Assembly: GCA_937958105.1 (NCBI GenBank) | Contig: CALFXJ010000058.1 | Location: forward strand, 1-24,737 | DNA: 24,737 nt | Origin: an uncultured Cellvibrio sp. | Lineage (GTDB): Bacteria > Pseudomonadota > Gammaproteobacteria > Pseudomonadales > Cellvibrionaceae | Reading direction: 5' to 3' | Part shown: positions 16,040 to 23,299 of the stretch, one piece after another | How positions within the stretch are numbered: position 1 is the stretch's first letter | Layout: each line of letters opens with the position of its first letter | Made by a program: the position numbers and the translations under genes | The notes under the pieces: generated by a model | The model's database searches: none | The model's input: only the letters and a program-made list of their open reading frames with translations | Told to the model about the DNA's origin: nothing

Positions 16040-16255
16040 ATGAGTAAACACCGTCAAACGGTCGGGGTCGGCGTTAACCTTGGCCACACTGAAGCCCTGC
16101 GGGACCAGCTTGTTGCTGAAATTACCGAGTACGAACGCCAGCAGGCGGCCTTGAAGCTGAACGGCACCGAAGTTAATTTCAGTATGATCCAGACTTACAA
16201 AGAATTGATCCACGCGCGCCGGGAGATGCTTAACAAGCTGCCTCCCCGATTCTGA
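16040..16255 (+). CDS. Unrecognised 71-residue protein
   Basis: I do not recognise this family. The protein is MSKHRQTVGVGVNLGHTEAL at the start, then a helical, charged stretch (RDQLVAEITEYERQQAALKL), a short break (NGTEVN) and a second helix (SMIQTYKELIHARREMLNKL), ending PPRF. It has no Cys, signal peptide or membrane segment. Two amphipathic helices with a turn suggest a helical hairpin that could dimerise. GGAG lies eight bases upstream of the ATG, TTATAA at about 15983-15988 could be a -10, and a hairpin follows the stop; together these support a real gene between tag and the convergent moeA. Confidence 0.65.
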   Translation: MSKHRQTVGVGVNLGHTEALRDQLVAEITEYERQQAALKLNGTEVNFSMIQTYKELIHARREMLNKLPPRF

Positions 16256-16268
16256 GTTACCCCCTGAC

Positions 16269-16299
16269 ACCGCGTCATGCCGGTTCGTGGTGACGCGGT
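16269..16299. terminator. Hairpin between the 71-residue ORF and moeA
   Basis: ACCGCGTCA and TGACGCGGT form a perfect nine-pair stem with a 13-base loop between two convergent genes. A T-run (TTTTT) occurs only about 18 bases later on the plus strand, so it is not a textbook terminator in either direction. Confidence 0.45.
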
Positions 16300-16332
16300 C
16301 TCCTCCAGACTCAGGCTTTTTCCACTCTCTGA

Positions 16333-17514
16333 TTACAGCGGAAATACCTGCACCAGATCGCCCTCCGCCACACTCACCCCTTCATCCACACGCACCAGGC
16401 AGTTCGCCCAGACCACCGATGACAGCGCCCCGGAGCTTTGCTGTGGATGAATAACAACGCCCTCCGGCGTTATGCGCCCGCGTAGATATTCGCAACGTCG
16501 GCGTGGCTTAGGCAGAACGAAGCGCGCCGGCAGGTGCAGCGGTTGCGGTTCGGTAATGCTACGCCCCTGCCGCTTGAACAGCAGTGCGCGCACCAGCAGG
16601 GTAAAGGTAACGAAGGCCGAGACCGGATTGCCGGGCAGGCCAACAAACGGCGTTGTGCCCACAAAGCCGAAGGCCAGCGGCTTGCCGGGCTTGAGGTTGA
16701 TCTTCCACAGCTTCAGTTCACCCAGCGCGGTGACCGCTGCTTTGACATGGTCTTCATCCCCTACGGAGACACCGCCACTGCTGATGATCAGATCCGCTGC
16801 TGCCGCTTCCTGCAGAGCAGCTTTGGTGGCCGCCAGTGAGTCGGGCACTATCCCCAGATCCACCACCTCGCACCCTAAATCACTGAGCATGCCGGTAAGC
16901 AGGTAGCGGTTGGAGTTGTAGATCTTGCCGGGCATCAGTGGCTGGCCCGGCTCAAGCAGCTCGTCGCCGGTGGACAGCAGTGCAACCCGCAGGGGCCGGT
17001 AGACTTCGACCTCAGAAATATTCACCGAGGCGAGCAGCGCCACGTCTTCCGGGCGCAGGTAATGACCTTTGTCCAGCAGGCAGGAACCGGCACGGATGTC
17101 CTGCCCCTGGGGACGGATATTGTCACCGGGGCTGACTGCTTCCAACAGCGTGACCTGATCGCCTTCGACCCGGCAATCCTCCTGAATAATCACCGCATCC
17201 GCCCCGGCGGGAATCACAGCACCGGTCAGGATGCGCGCTGCGGTCCCCGGTTGCAGCGGCTGTGCTACGGCACCGGCGGCGATGCGCTGGCTGATCGGGA
17301 GGCAAGTGCCGACCTTTATCTCGGCGCTGTTGATGGCGAAGCCGTCCATCGCGCTGTTGGCTTCCGGGGGGACATCGATCAGTGCCTGGCAGGATTGCGC
17401 CAGCACCCGTCCGAAGGCCTGCAGCAGCGGCAGGGTTTCGGTGCCAGTGATGGGGGTTACGCTGTCGATCAGTTGCTGGCGGGCGGCTTCGATGTTGAGG
17501 AGTTTGGGGTTCAT
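16333..17514 (-). CDS. moeA: Molybdopterin molybdenumtransferase MoeA
   Basis: MoeA inserts molybdate into adenylylated molybdopterin to finish the molybdenum cofactor. The N-terminal region has DVPPEANSAMDGFAI (the usual PxxxxSAMDGYA motif) and GAVIPAGADAVIIQED. The MPT-binding domain shows LLSTGDEL, IYNSNRYLL, IISSGGVSVGDEDHVK and VGLPGNPVSAFVTF. A C-terminal MoeA_C domain follows. Length 393 aa compares with 411 in E. coli. It lies 168 bases after moaB on the same strand, separated by REP copies, and is presumably the last gene of moaA-moaB-moeA. Confidence 0.96.
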   Translation of the reverse strand: MNPKLLNIEAARQQLIDSVTPITGTETLPLLQAFGRVLAQSCQALIDVPPEANSAMDGFAINSAEIKVGTCLPISQRIAAGAVAQPLQPGTAARILTGAVIPAGADAVIIQEDCRVEGDQVTLLEAVSPGDNIRPQGQDIRAGSCLLDKGHYLRPEDVALLASVNISEVEVYRPLRVALLSTGDELLEPGQPLMPGKIYNSNRYLLTGMLSDLGCEVVDLGIVPDSLAATKAALQEAAAADLIISSGGVSVGDEDHVKAAVTALGELKLWKINLKPGKPLAFGFVGTTPFVGLPGNPVSAFVTFTLLVRALLFKRQGRSITEPQPLHLPARFVLPKPRRRCEYLRGRITPEGVVIHPQQSSGALSSVVWANCLVRVDEGVSVAEGDLVQVFPL

Positions 17515-17554
17515 GGGGTTTTTGTGGGGCTCAGGTTGGTGGTTTTGGGGTGGT

Positions 17555-17584
17555 GTCGGATTACGTTGTGCTAATTCGATCTAT
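17555..17584 (-). repeat. Degenerate REP copy
   Basis: It matches the 30-base REP core with several C-to-T type changes (TTACGTTGTGCTAATTCG) and ends CTAT, not CTAC. It looks like an old, decaying copy. Confidence 0.65.
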
Positions 17585-17609
17585 GGGTTCTTTTGTGCTG
17601 TGGGTGAAT

Positions 17610-17639
17610 GTCGGATTACGCTGCGCTAATCCGACCTAC
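17610..17639 (-). repeat. REP-type palindrome, intact copy between moaB and moeA
   Basis: Identical over 30 bases to the array copies at 1818, 1891 and 1962, about 15.6 kb away, including the CTAC end. It can form a hairpin in the moaB-moeA transcript. Confidence 0.8.
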
Positions 17640-17690
17640 AGTTAATCCGACCTCCGGATAATCTGACCTACGGTTAATTCGGCTACGCCG
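17640..17690. repeat. Decayed REP fragments reaching the moaB stop
   Basis: Three partial repeats of the AATCCGACCT half-site follow in short succession (TTAATCCGACCTCC, TAATCTGACCTAC, TTAATTCGGCTAC). The last abuts the moaB stop codon at 17683-17685, so the gene's end sits at the edge of repeat-derived DNA. Confidence 0.5.
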
Positions 17691-18207
17691 ACGTCTGGGG
17701 CAGTTTGATTTGTTCTACGAAGTTGCAGGGGCGGTGGCGGCTGTCGAGCTGGTCTTTGATGATGCGTTGCCAGGCGGTGGTGCAGGCGCCGGTGGAGCCG
17801 GGCAGGCAGAAGATCAGCGTCCGGTTGGCGAGGCCGGCGGTGGCGCGGGACTGGATGGTGGAGGTGCCGATTTCTTCGTAGGACACCTGACGGAAAAGCT
17901 CACCGAAACCCACCACGGTTTTATCAAACAGCGGGGTTACCGCTTCCACGGTGCTGTCGCGGCCCGCAAAGCCGGTGCCGCCGGTAATAAGGATTACCTG
18001 TGCCAGTGGATCTACTATCCACTGGGAAACCACGGCGCGGATGCGGTAGATGTCGTCGGTCACCAGATCCCGCTGATGCAGCCGGTGCCCGGCTTCCTGC
18101 AACAGGTCCTGCAGGCGCTGGCCTGAGGTGTCGGTGTCGTGGTTGCGCGTATCGGATACGGTCAGCACACAAATGTTTAACGGGACAAAATCTTTTTGAC
18201 TGCTCAC
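17683..18207 (-). CDS. moaB: Molybdenum cofactor biosynthesis protein MoaB
   Basis: MoaB/MogA-type proteins adenylylate molybdopterin before molybdate insertion; in E. coli MogA is the main enzyme and MoaB is less active. Key segments are VLTVSDTRNHDTDTSGQ, VILITGGTGFAGRDSTVEAV (the GGTG motif) and IFCLPGSTGACTTAW. Length 174 aa matches MoaB (170). The start is GTG at 18207, with AAAGGAAG eight bases upstream. It is 36 bases after moaA. No mogA is in the window, so this protein may serve as the adenylyltransferase. Confidence 0.94.
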   Translation of the reverse strand: MSSQKDFVPLNICVLTVSDTRNHDTDTSGQRLQDLLQEAGHRLHQRDLVTDDIYRIRAVVSQWIVDPLAQVILITGGTGFAGRDSTVEAVTPLFDKTVVGFGELFRQVSYEEIGTSTIQSRATAGLANRTLIFCLPGSTGACTTAWQRIIKDQLDSRHRPCNFVEQIKLPQTSA

Positions 18208-18243
18208 GATGATTCTTCCTTTAACAACAAAAGATGGCCGGCA

Positions 18244-19275
18244 TCAACCGCCGGTGGTATTCATGAAACGCAGAATCTGGGGTTCTTCCGCAAGATTAAA
18301 ATTGTGCTGCAAAGGCTTGCCGGCCATGGCTTCGATGATCGCCTGACGCAGAGGCGCCGGATCATCCGGCGAGGTGCGCAGATGTTCGCGCAGGTCTACG
18401 CTGTTTTCCTGCCCGAGACACAGCAGCAGACGACCGACGGCCGTCACCCGAACCCGGTTGCAGCTGCTGCAGAAATTCTGGCTGTGGGGTGAGATAAAAC
18501 CGATGCGTGAGGGATAACTGCCACTGCGCCAGTAACGGGCCGGGCCGCCGGAATTATCCTCTGAGGGCGTCAGGGGAAAATGTTCACCGATCAGTTCCTG
18601 CAGGCTGGCGCTGCTGACAAACTCCGCCGCGCGCCCGTGATCGTCGATCTGGCCGAGGGGCATCTCTTCAATAAAGCTGATATCCAGCCCTTCATCCAGT
18701 GCGAAGCGAACCAGATCGGGCACCTCGTCCGCATTGAAATGCTTGAGCGCAACACAATTCAGCTTGATCCGCGCAAAACCCACCCGCTGGGCGGCGCGGA
18801 TGCCCTGGAGCACCTGCTGCAGATCACCAAAACGGGTGAGACGCCGGAAGCGCTCCGGGTCAAGACTGTCGAGGCTGATGTTGATCCGCTCCACTCCGGC
18901 ATCGCGCAATGCCTGCGCGTAACGAGCCAGATGCGTGGCGTTGGTGGTGAGACACAGGCTGCGCAGCCCCGGAAGCTGGCCCAGCTGCTCCATCAGCTCA
19001 ATCACGCCGCGCCGGACCAGCGGCTCGCCACCGGTAATACGTAATTTATGTACACCCAGCTCGGTAAAGGTTTTTCCCAGGCGGGCCAGTTCTTCAATGG
19101 TAAGCAGCTCGTTGCGCGGCAGGAAAGTCATCTGTTCCGCCATGCAATAGACGCAGCGCAGGTCACAGCGATCCGTAATAGATAGACGCACGTAGGTGAT
19201 TTCGCGCCCAAAGCCATCCACCAGGCGGGCAGGCGCGGCCGATTGATCAACACCCATTGCAGTTGCTGTAGACAT
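18244..19275 (-). CDS. moaA: GTP 3',8-cyclase MoaA
   Basis: MoaA is a radical-SAM enzyme that, with MoaC, converts GTP to cyclic pyranopterin monophosphate. The SAM cluster motif CDLRCVYC (CxxxCxxC) is near residue 37-44, GGEPLVRRG is the SAM-binding segment, and the C-terminal cluster is FCSSCNRVRVTAVGRLLLC. The protein ends in GG, the conserved tail that reaches the active site. I prefer ATG 19275 (343 aa, GAGAG upstream); an in-frame TTG at 19302 is unlikely. It is the first gene of moaA-moaB-moeA and divergent from the nir operon. moaC, moaD and moaE are not here. Confidence 0.95.
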   Translation of the reverse strand: MSTATAMGVDQSAAPARLVDGFGREITYVRLSITDRCDLRCVYCMAEQMTFLPRNELLTIEELARLGKTFTELGVHKLRITGGEPLVRRGVIELMEQLGQLPGLRSLCLTTNATHLARYAQALRDAGVERINISLDSLDPERFRRLTRFGDLQQVLQGIRAAQRVGFARIKLNCVALKHFNADEVPDLVRFALDEGLDISFIEEMPLGQIDDHGRAAEFVSSASLQELIGEHFPLTPSEDNSGGPARYWRSGSYPSRIGFISPHSQNFCSSCNRVRVTAVGRLLLCLGQENSVDLREHLRTSPDDPAPLRQAIIEAMAGKPLQHNFNLAEEPQILRFMNTTGG

Positions 19276-19334
19276 AGAGGCTCTCAAATATCCCGATAAC
19301 AAAGGACAGGCCGGGATTCACTGACAGAGTGCAA

Positions 19335-19363
19335 TTAGTAAACCATCCCTGCCATTACAGCAA
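19335..19363 (-). promoter_or_regulatory. moaA: Possible sigma-70 promoter of moaA
   Basis: On the minus strand TTGCTG is followed after 17 bases by TACTAA, about 60 bases before the moaA ATG. The -35 matches well at TTG; the -10 is only fair. Confidence 0.35.
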
Positions 19364-19407
19364 GCCCGGCTCAAAAAGGTGGCTTTAACTGCACGCTTAT
19401 TAACCTA

Positions 19408-19424
19408 TGCACCGCATTGGTTCC
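19408..19424. promoter_or_regulatory. NtrC-like binding site, distal
   Basis: TGCACCGCATTGGTTCC matches the NtrC consensus TGCACCA-N3-TGGTGCA at 11 of 14 defined positions. It is about 240 bases upstream of the predicted sigma-54 start. Confidence 0.5.
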
Positions 19425-19504
19425 GATGCACCATCTCTTGATTCATTTTGGATCATTTTGCATAAAAAATCCTGCACCTTTTTTGCGATAAAAAAGCGCA
19501 CCAC

Positions 19505-19521
19505 TGCACACCATTGGTGCC
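19505..19521. promoter_or_regulatory. NtrC-like binding site, proximal
   Basis: TGCACACCATTGGTGCC contains the NtrC core GCAC-N7-GTGC exactly and matches 11 of 14 positions of the full consensus. It is about 145 bases upstream of the predicted sigma-54 start, a usual enhancer distance. Confidence 0.6.
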
Positions 19522-19630
19522 GCCCGACAAAAATTTCCAATCCGTAAAAATCATCGGTGGGCTGCATCCGCCCCGCATAACGCCTTGAAAATAAAGCATT
19601 AAAAAAATTTCTGAGCCGCGTTTTTGCAAA

Positions 19631-19646
19631 TGGCATTGTCTTTGCT
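19631..19646 (+). promoter_or_regulatory. Sigma-54 (-24/-12) promoter of the nir operon
   Basis: TGGCATTGTCTTTGCT matches the consensus TGGCACG-N4-TTGCW with correct spacing; only the C and G after TGGCA differ. Transcription should start near 19657, giving a leader of about 90 bases before the GTG at 19748. A sigma-54 promoter fits nitrogen-limited expression of assimilatory nitrite reductase. Confidence 0.75.
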
Positions 19647-19656
19647 CAACACCCTT

Positions 19657-19747
19657 TGTGCAGATTTGTTCTCTGCGGGATGTATAAAAACCGGTGCAGT
19701 TTTAATTTTTTATTAAGTCTGCGCGGTCTCTACAAAGGGCTGTCATC
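19657..19747 (+). promoter_or_regulatory. Structured leader of the nir operon, possible attenuator
   Basis: Four short segments can pair alternately: GCAGA (19660-19664), TCTGC (19672-19676), TGCAG (19695-19699) and TCTGC (19718-19722). Pairing of segments 2 and 3 puts a stem directly before a T-rich run (19700-19713), as in a terminator; pairings 1:2 or 3:4 would disrupt it. The Shine-Dalgarno AAAGGG ends at 19739. The segment 2:3 stem is short (about four to five pairs plus weak inner pairs), so the reading is tentative. I do not see the A1/G4 hexaloop pair of ANTAR (NasR/NasT) targets. Confidence 0.4.
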
Positions 19748-20683
19748 GTGAATACCACATCTTTTTCTTATTGCTCCTCTGCTGACGACATCCTTGATGT
19801 CCTCCATGCACGCGCCACCGAACCGCTGGCAAAACGCGTGTGGCAATTTGCAGCGAAGACATCCCGGAATATTCAAAACACACAGGCGCGGCGCTCATCG
19901 TCTGCCCGGGGAAAAGTCTGGCTGGTAGGCGCCGGCCCCGGTGACGCAGAACTGCTGACCATCAAAGCACTGCGGGCCATCGAGAGTGCCGACATTATTT
20001 TTTACGATCAGTTAGTCAGTGCAGATATTCGCGCACTCTTTCCTGCAGGCACACCGGCACTTTATGTCGGCAAAGCAAAAAATCATCACAGCATCGCTCA
20101 GGATGATCTGAATCAATTACTGGTTGAACAAGCACAGCTCGGCCTGACGGTCTGCCGGATCAAAGGCGGTGACCCCTTTGTGTTCGGGCGTGGCGGTGAA
20201 GAACTGCTGGAGCTGCGTAAAGCAGGCATTGCGGCAGAAGTCATTCCCGGCATTACGTCGGCGTCCGGCTGCAGTACCTACGCCAATATTCCCCTGACCC
20301 ATCGTGGCCTGGCCCAGGGCTGCACGTTTGTCACGGCGCACGCGGAAAAAACTCTCGACCTCAACTGGACAGCGCTGGCGCAGCTGAATCACACCCTGGT
20401 GTTTTACATGGGACTCACGCGCGCCGATATCATCGCTGAGCAATTGCAACAGCACGGCATGGCCGCAACAACACCGGCCGCCATCATCGAGAACGGCTGC
20501 CGCAGCAATCAACGGGTGATCACCGGCACCATCCATGAATTACCCGAGCTGGTTGCACGCGAACAGGTGCAATCTCCCGCGCTGATTATCGTCGGTCAGG
20601 TAGTCAACCTGGCAGAACAATTACAACCCGAATTTTGGCAGTCTGTTGCAGCAGAAGCCAGCAACCAACGTTTGTTAGCCTGA
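19748..20683 (+). CDS. cobA: Uroporphyrinogen-III C-methyltransferase (SUMT) for siroheme
   Basis: SUMT uses SAM to methylate uroporphyrinogen III twice, giving precorrin-2 on the way to siroheme, the cofactor of NirB. Motifs: VWLVGAGPGDAELLTIKAL (58-75), CRIKGGDPFVFGRGGEEL, VIPGITSASGCSTYANIPLTHRG and VFYMG. The conserved domain begins only at about residue 56; the first 55 residues are a Ser/Arg/Thr-rich extension, far shorter than the CysG dehydrogenase/ferrochelatase domain (about 210 aa). Those later steps must therefore come from another gene. The start is GTG with AAAGGG eight bases upstream. It is the first gene of the operon and ends 15 bases before nirB. Confidence 0.92.
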   Translation: MNTTSFSYCSSADDILDVLHARATEPLAKRVWQFAAKTSRNIQNTQARRSSSARGKVWLVGAGPGDAELLTIKALRAIESADIIFYDQLVSADIRALFPAGTPALYVGKAKNHHSIAQDDLNQLLVEQAQLGLTVCRIKGGDPFVFGRGGEELLELRKAGIAAEVIPGITSASGCSTYANIPLTHRGLAQGCTFVTAHAEKTLDLNWTALAQLNHTLVFYMGLTRADIIAEQLQQHGMAATTPAAIIENGCRSNQRVITGTIHELPELVAREQVQSPALIIVGQVVNLAEQLQPEFWQSVAAEASNQRLLA

Positions 20684-20698
20684 GAGTAGGAGTAAGGT

Positions 20699-23239
20699 AT
20701 GAAACAACGCATCATTGTTGTGGGCAACGGTATGGTGGGCCACAAATTTATCGACGGCCTGCTCAACAGCAACGCAGCAGCCGATTATGAAATTGTCACC
20801 TTCTCCGAAGAACCGCGCCTGGCTTATGACCGGGTAAAACTCAGTTATTACTTCGCCGGCTCAACCGTGCAGGATTTAATGCTGACCTCAGAAACTGAGT
20901 ATCAGGCGCGCGGTGTGCACTACACGCTGAATGATAAAGTGGTGAGCATCGACACGGCCAGCAATCAGGTCACCACCGCCAGTGGCCGCACTGAAAGCTA
21001 CGACAAACTGGTACTGGCCACCGGTTCTTATCCCTTCGTTCCACCGGTGCCCGGCAAGGATCAACCTCACTGTCTGGTGTATCGCACCATCGAAGATCTG
21101 GAAGCCATTACTGCCTCGGCCAGCGTAAGTAAAGTGGGCGTCGTGGTAGGCGGAGGTCTGCTCGGCCTGGAAGCAGCCAACGCATTGAAAAATCTCGGCC
21201 TGCAAACGCATGTGGTGGAATTTGCTCCACGCCTGATGGCGGTGCAGCTGGATGAAGGCGGCGGTCAGTTGCTGCGACGCAAGATCGAAGCCCTGGGCGT
21301 TAATGTTCACACGGAAAAAAATACCAAAGAGATTGTCGCTGGCGAAACCTGTCGCTACCGCATGAATTTTGCGGACGGCTCTTTCCTCGAAACCGATTTG
21401 ATCCTGTTCTCTGCAGGCATTCGTCCGCAGGATGAACTGGCCCGTCAGTGCGGTCTGGCGGTGGGTGAGCGCGGCGGCATTGTCATCAACAACAGTTGCC
21501 AGACGTCGGTAGACAATGTTTACGCCATCGGCGAGTGCGCCTTGTGGGACAACCGCATCTTCGGTCTGGTAGCACCCGGCTATCAGATGGCAAAGGTAGC
21601 GGTAGCGCATATCACCGGCGGCACCGATCAATTTACCGGTGCCGACATGAGCACCAAACTGAAACTGCTCGGCGTCGACGTGGCCAGCATCGGCGATGCA
21701 CAGGGGCGCACACCCGGCTCACAATCTTACGTCTTCAGTGATGGTGTTGCCGAAGTTTACAAACGCCTGATCGTTTCCGCCGATGGTAAAAAGCTGCTCG
21801 GTGCCGTCCTGGTGGGCGACGTGGAAGCCTACGGTACATTACAGCAGATCTGCGTCAATCATATGGACCTGCCGGATGCGCCGGAGCAACTCATCCTGCC
21901 AGCAGTAGAAGGCGGCGGCGTCACCATGGGTGTCGATGCCCTGCCGGATACCGCACAGATCTGTTCCTGTTATGACGTGACCAAAGGCGCTATCTGCTGC
22001 TCCGTACAGAATGGTGTTACCACCCTCTCCGGCTTAAAAGACGCGACTAAAGCCTCCACCGGTTGCGGCGGCTGCGCAGCGCTGGTCAAACAGGTCATGG
22101 ACAGCGAACTGGTCAAGCTCGGTGTGGAAGTCAGCAATAATATCTGTGAACACTTTGCTCACACGCGGCAGGAGCTGGCGGATATTGTGCGTGTGAAAAA
22201 AATCCGCACCTTTGATGAACTGCTTGATCAGCACGGCAAAGGATTGGGATGCGAAATCTGCAAACCGGCAGTGGCTTCCATCCTTGCGTCCTACTGGAAT
22301 GAATACGTGTTAAAGCCCGAGCACATGGGCCTGCAGGACACCAACGATATCTTCCTCGGCAACATGCAGAAAGACGGCACCTACTCTATCGTGCCGCGCA
22401 TCGCCGGCGGTGAGATCACTCCGGATAAATTGATCGTGCTCGGTGAAGTGGCGAAAGAGTTCAACCTCTATACCAAGATTACCGGCGGGCAGCGGATTGA
22501 CCTGTTTGGGGCACAACTGCATCAGCTGCCCACCATCTGGAAAAAATTAATTGATGCCGGATTCGAAACCGGACATGCCTACGGCAAATCGGTGCGTACG
22601 GTTAAATCCTGTGTTGGCAGCACCTGGTGTCGCTACGGCGTGCTGGACAGTGTGGGCATGGCCATCGCCATCGAGAATCGCTACAAGGGCCTGCGCGCGC
22701 CGCACAAATTGAAATTCGCCGTGTCCGGCTGTACCCGCGAATGTGCAGAAGCCCAGTCCAAAGACATCGGTGTCATTGCAACGGAAAATGGCTGGAACCT
22801 CTATGTGTGCGGTAACGGCGGTATGCGCCCGCGTCATGCAGATCTCTTTGCCACCGGCCTCGATGACGACACGCTGATCAAATACATCGACCGTGTACTG
22901 ATGTTCTACATCCGCACCGCTGATCGCCTGCAACGCACTTCGGTGTGGCTGGAAAATCTGGAAGGCGGATTGGCCTATCTGAAAAAAGTGGTGATTGAAG
23001 ACAAGCTGGGCATTGCCCAGGACCTGGAAGATGAGATGACCAGCAACATCGCCAATTACCAGTGTGAATGGAAAACCACCATCGAAGATCCGCAGAAACT
23101 GAAACGCTTCAGCCACTTCATCAACTCAGCGGCGCGCGATGACAACCTGGCTTACGTGATAGAGCGGGATCAACCGCGCCCCGCCACCAGTGAGGAGCGG
23201 GCGCTGAAGATTCCTTTGATTGAACTGGTAGAAAACTGA
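20699..23239 (+). CDS. nirB: Assimilatory nitrite reductase [NAD(P)H] large subunit
   Basis: NirB reduces nitrite to ammonium with electrons from NAD(P)H through FAD, iron-sulfur clusters and siroheme, in the cytoplasm. Domains in order: FAD site IIVVGNGMVG (5-14); second Rossmann motif GVVVGGGLLGLEAANAL (about 149-165); ICSCYDV and STGCGGC of a BFD-like [2Fe-2S] domain (about 421-460); the ferredoxin-like half domain; and the siroheme/[4Fe-4S] ligands CVGSTWC (about 638-644) and CTRECAEA (about 678-682). Length 846 aa matches E. coli NirB (847). AGGAGTAAGG precedes the ATG. nirD follows after 60 bases. Confidence 0.97.
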   Translation: MKQRIIVVGNGMVGHKFIDGLLNSNAAADYEIVTFSEEPRLAYDRVKLSYYFAGSTVQDLMLTSETEYQARGVHYTLNDKVVSIDTASNQVTTASGRTESYDKLVLATGSYPFVPPVPGKDQPHCLVYRTIEDLEAITASASVSKVGVVVGGGLLGLEAANALKNLGLQTHVVEFAPRLMAVQLDEGGGQLLRRKIEALGVNVHTEKNTKEIVAGETCRYRMNFADGSFLETDLILFSAGIRPQDELARQCGLAVGERGGIVINNSCQTSVDNVYAIGECALWDNRIFGLVAPGYQMAKVAVAHITGGTDQFTGADMSTKLKLLGVDVASIGDAQGRTPGSQSYVFSDGVAEVYKRLIVSADGKKLLGAVLVGDVEAYGTLQQICVNHMDLPDAPEQLILPAVEGGGVTMGVDALPDTAQICSCYDVTKGAICCSVQNGVTTLSGLKDATKASTGCGGCAALVKQVMDSELVKLGVEVSNNICEHFAHTRQELADIVRVKKIRTFDELLDQHGKGLGCEICKPAVASILASYWNEYVLKPEHMGLQDTNDIFLGNMQKDGTYSIVPRIAGGEITPDKLIVLGEVAKEFNLYTKITGGQRIDLFGAQLHQLPTIWKKLIDAGFETGHAYGKSVRTVKSCVGSTWCRYGVLDSVGMAIAIENRYKGLRAPHKLKFAVSGCTRECAEAQSKDIGVIATENGWNLYVCGNGGMRPRHADLFATGLDDDTLIKYIDRVLMFYIRTADRLQRTSVWLENLEGGLAYLKKVVIEDKLGIAQDLEDEMTSNIANYQCEWKTTIEDPQKLKRFSHFINSAARDDNLAYVIERDQPRPATSEERALKIPLIELVEN

Positions 23240-23246
23240 TCGCGAA

Positions 23247-23267
23247 CCCTGCCTTTAACGGGCAGGG
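23247..23267 (+). other. Hairpin in the nirB-nirD gap
   Basis: CCCTGCC pairs perfectly with GGCAGGG around a seven-base loop, eight bases after the nirB stop and 33 before the nirD start. No T-run follows, so it is more likely an mRNA processing or stability element than a terminator. Confidence 0.5.
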
Positions 23268-23299
23268 AAATCTGACAACATTCAACAAGAGAAGCCACT

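Larger units (their letters stand above)
19276..19747. promoter_or_regulatory. Divergent control region between moaA and the nitrite reductase operon
   Basis: This 472-base gap has no convincing gene; a 78-codon frame on the minus strand (19400-19636) has no family resemblance and overlaps the control sites. It holds a possible moaA promoter (19335-19363), two NtrC-like dyads, an AT-rich stretch (about 19575-19620), a sigma-54 promoter and the nir leader, each listed separately. Confidence 0.7.

Noticed and set aside
19438..19455. FNR-type box (TTGAT...ATCA) upstream of nir
   Set aside because: The half-sites are nine bases apart, not four, and the second half is incomplete; together with a sigma-54 promoter this looks accidental.
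19400..19636. A 78-codon minus-strand frame in the moaA-nir gap
   Set aside because: No ribosome-binding site, no familiar motif, AT-rich, and it overlaps the proximal NtrC-like dyad and part of the sigma-54 promoter.
19657..19747. ANTAR (NasR/NasT) dual-hexaloop target in the nir leader
   Set aside because: The first hairpin has a seven-base loop without the A1/G4 pattern, and no matching second hairpin is seen.
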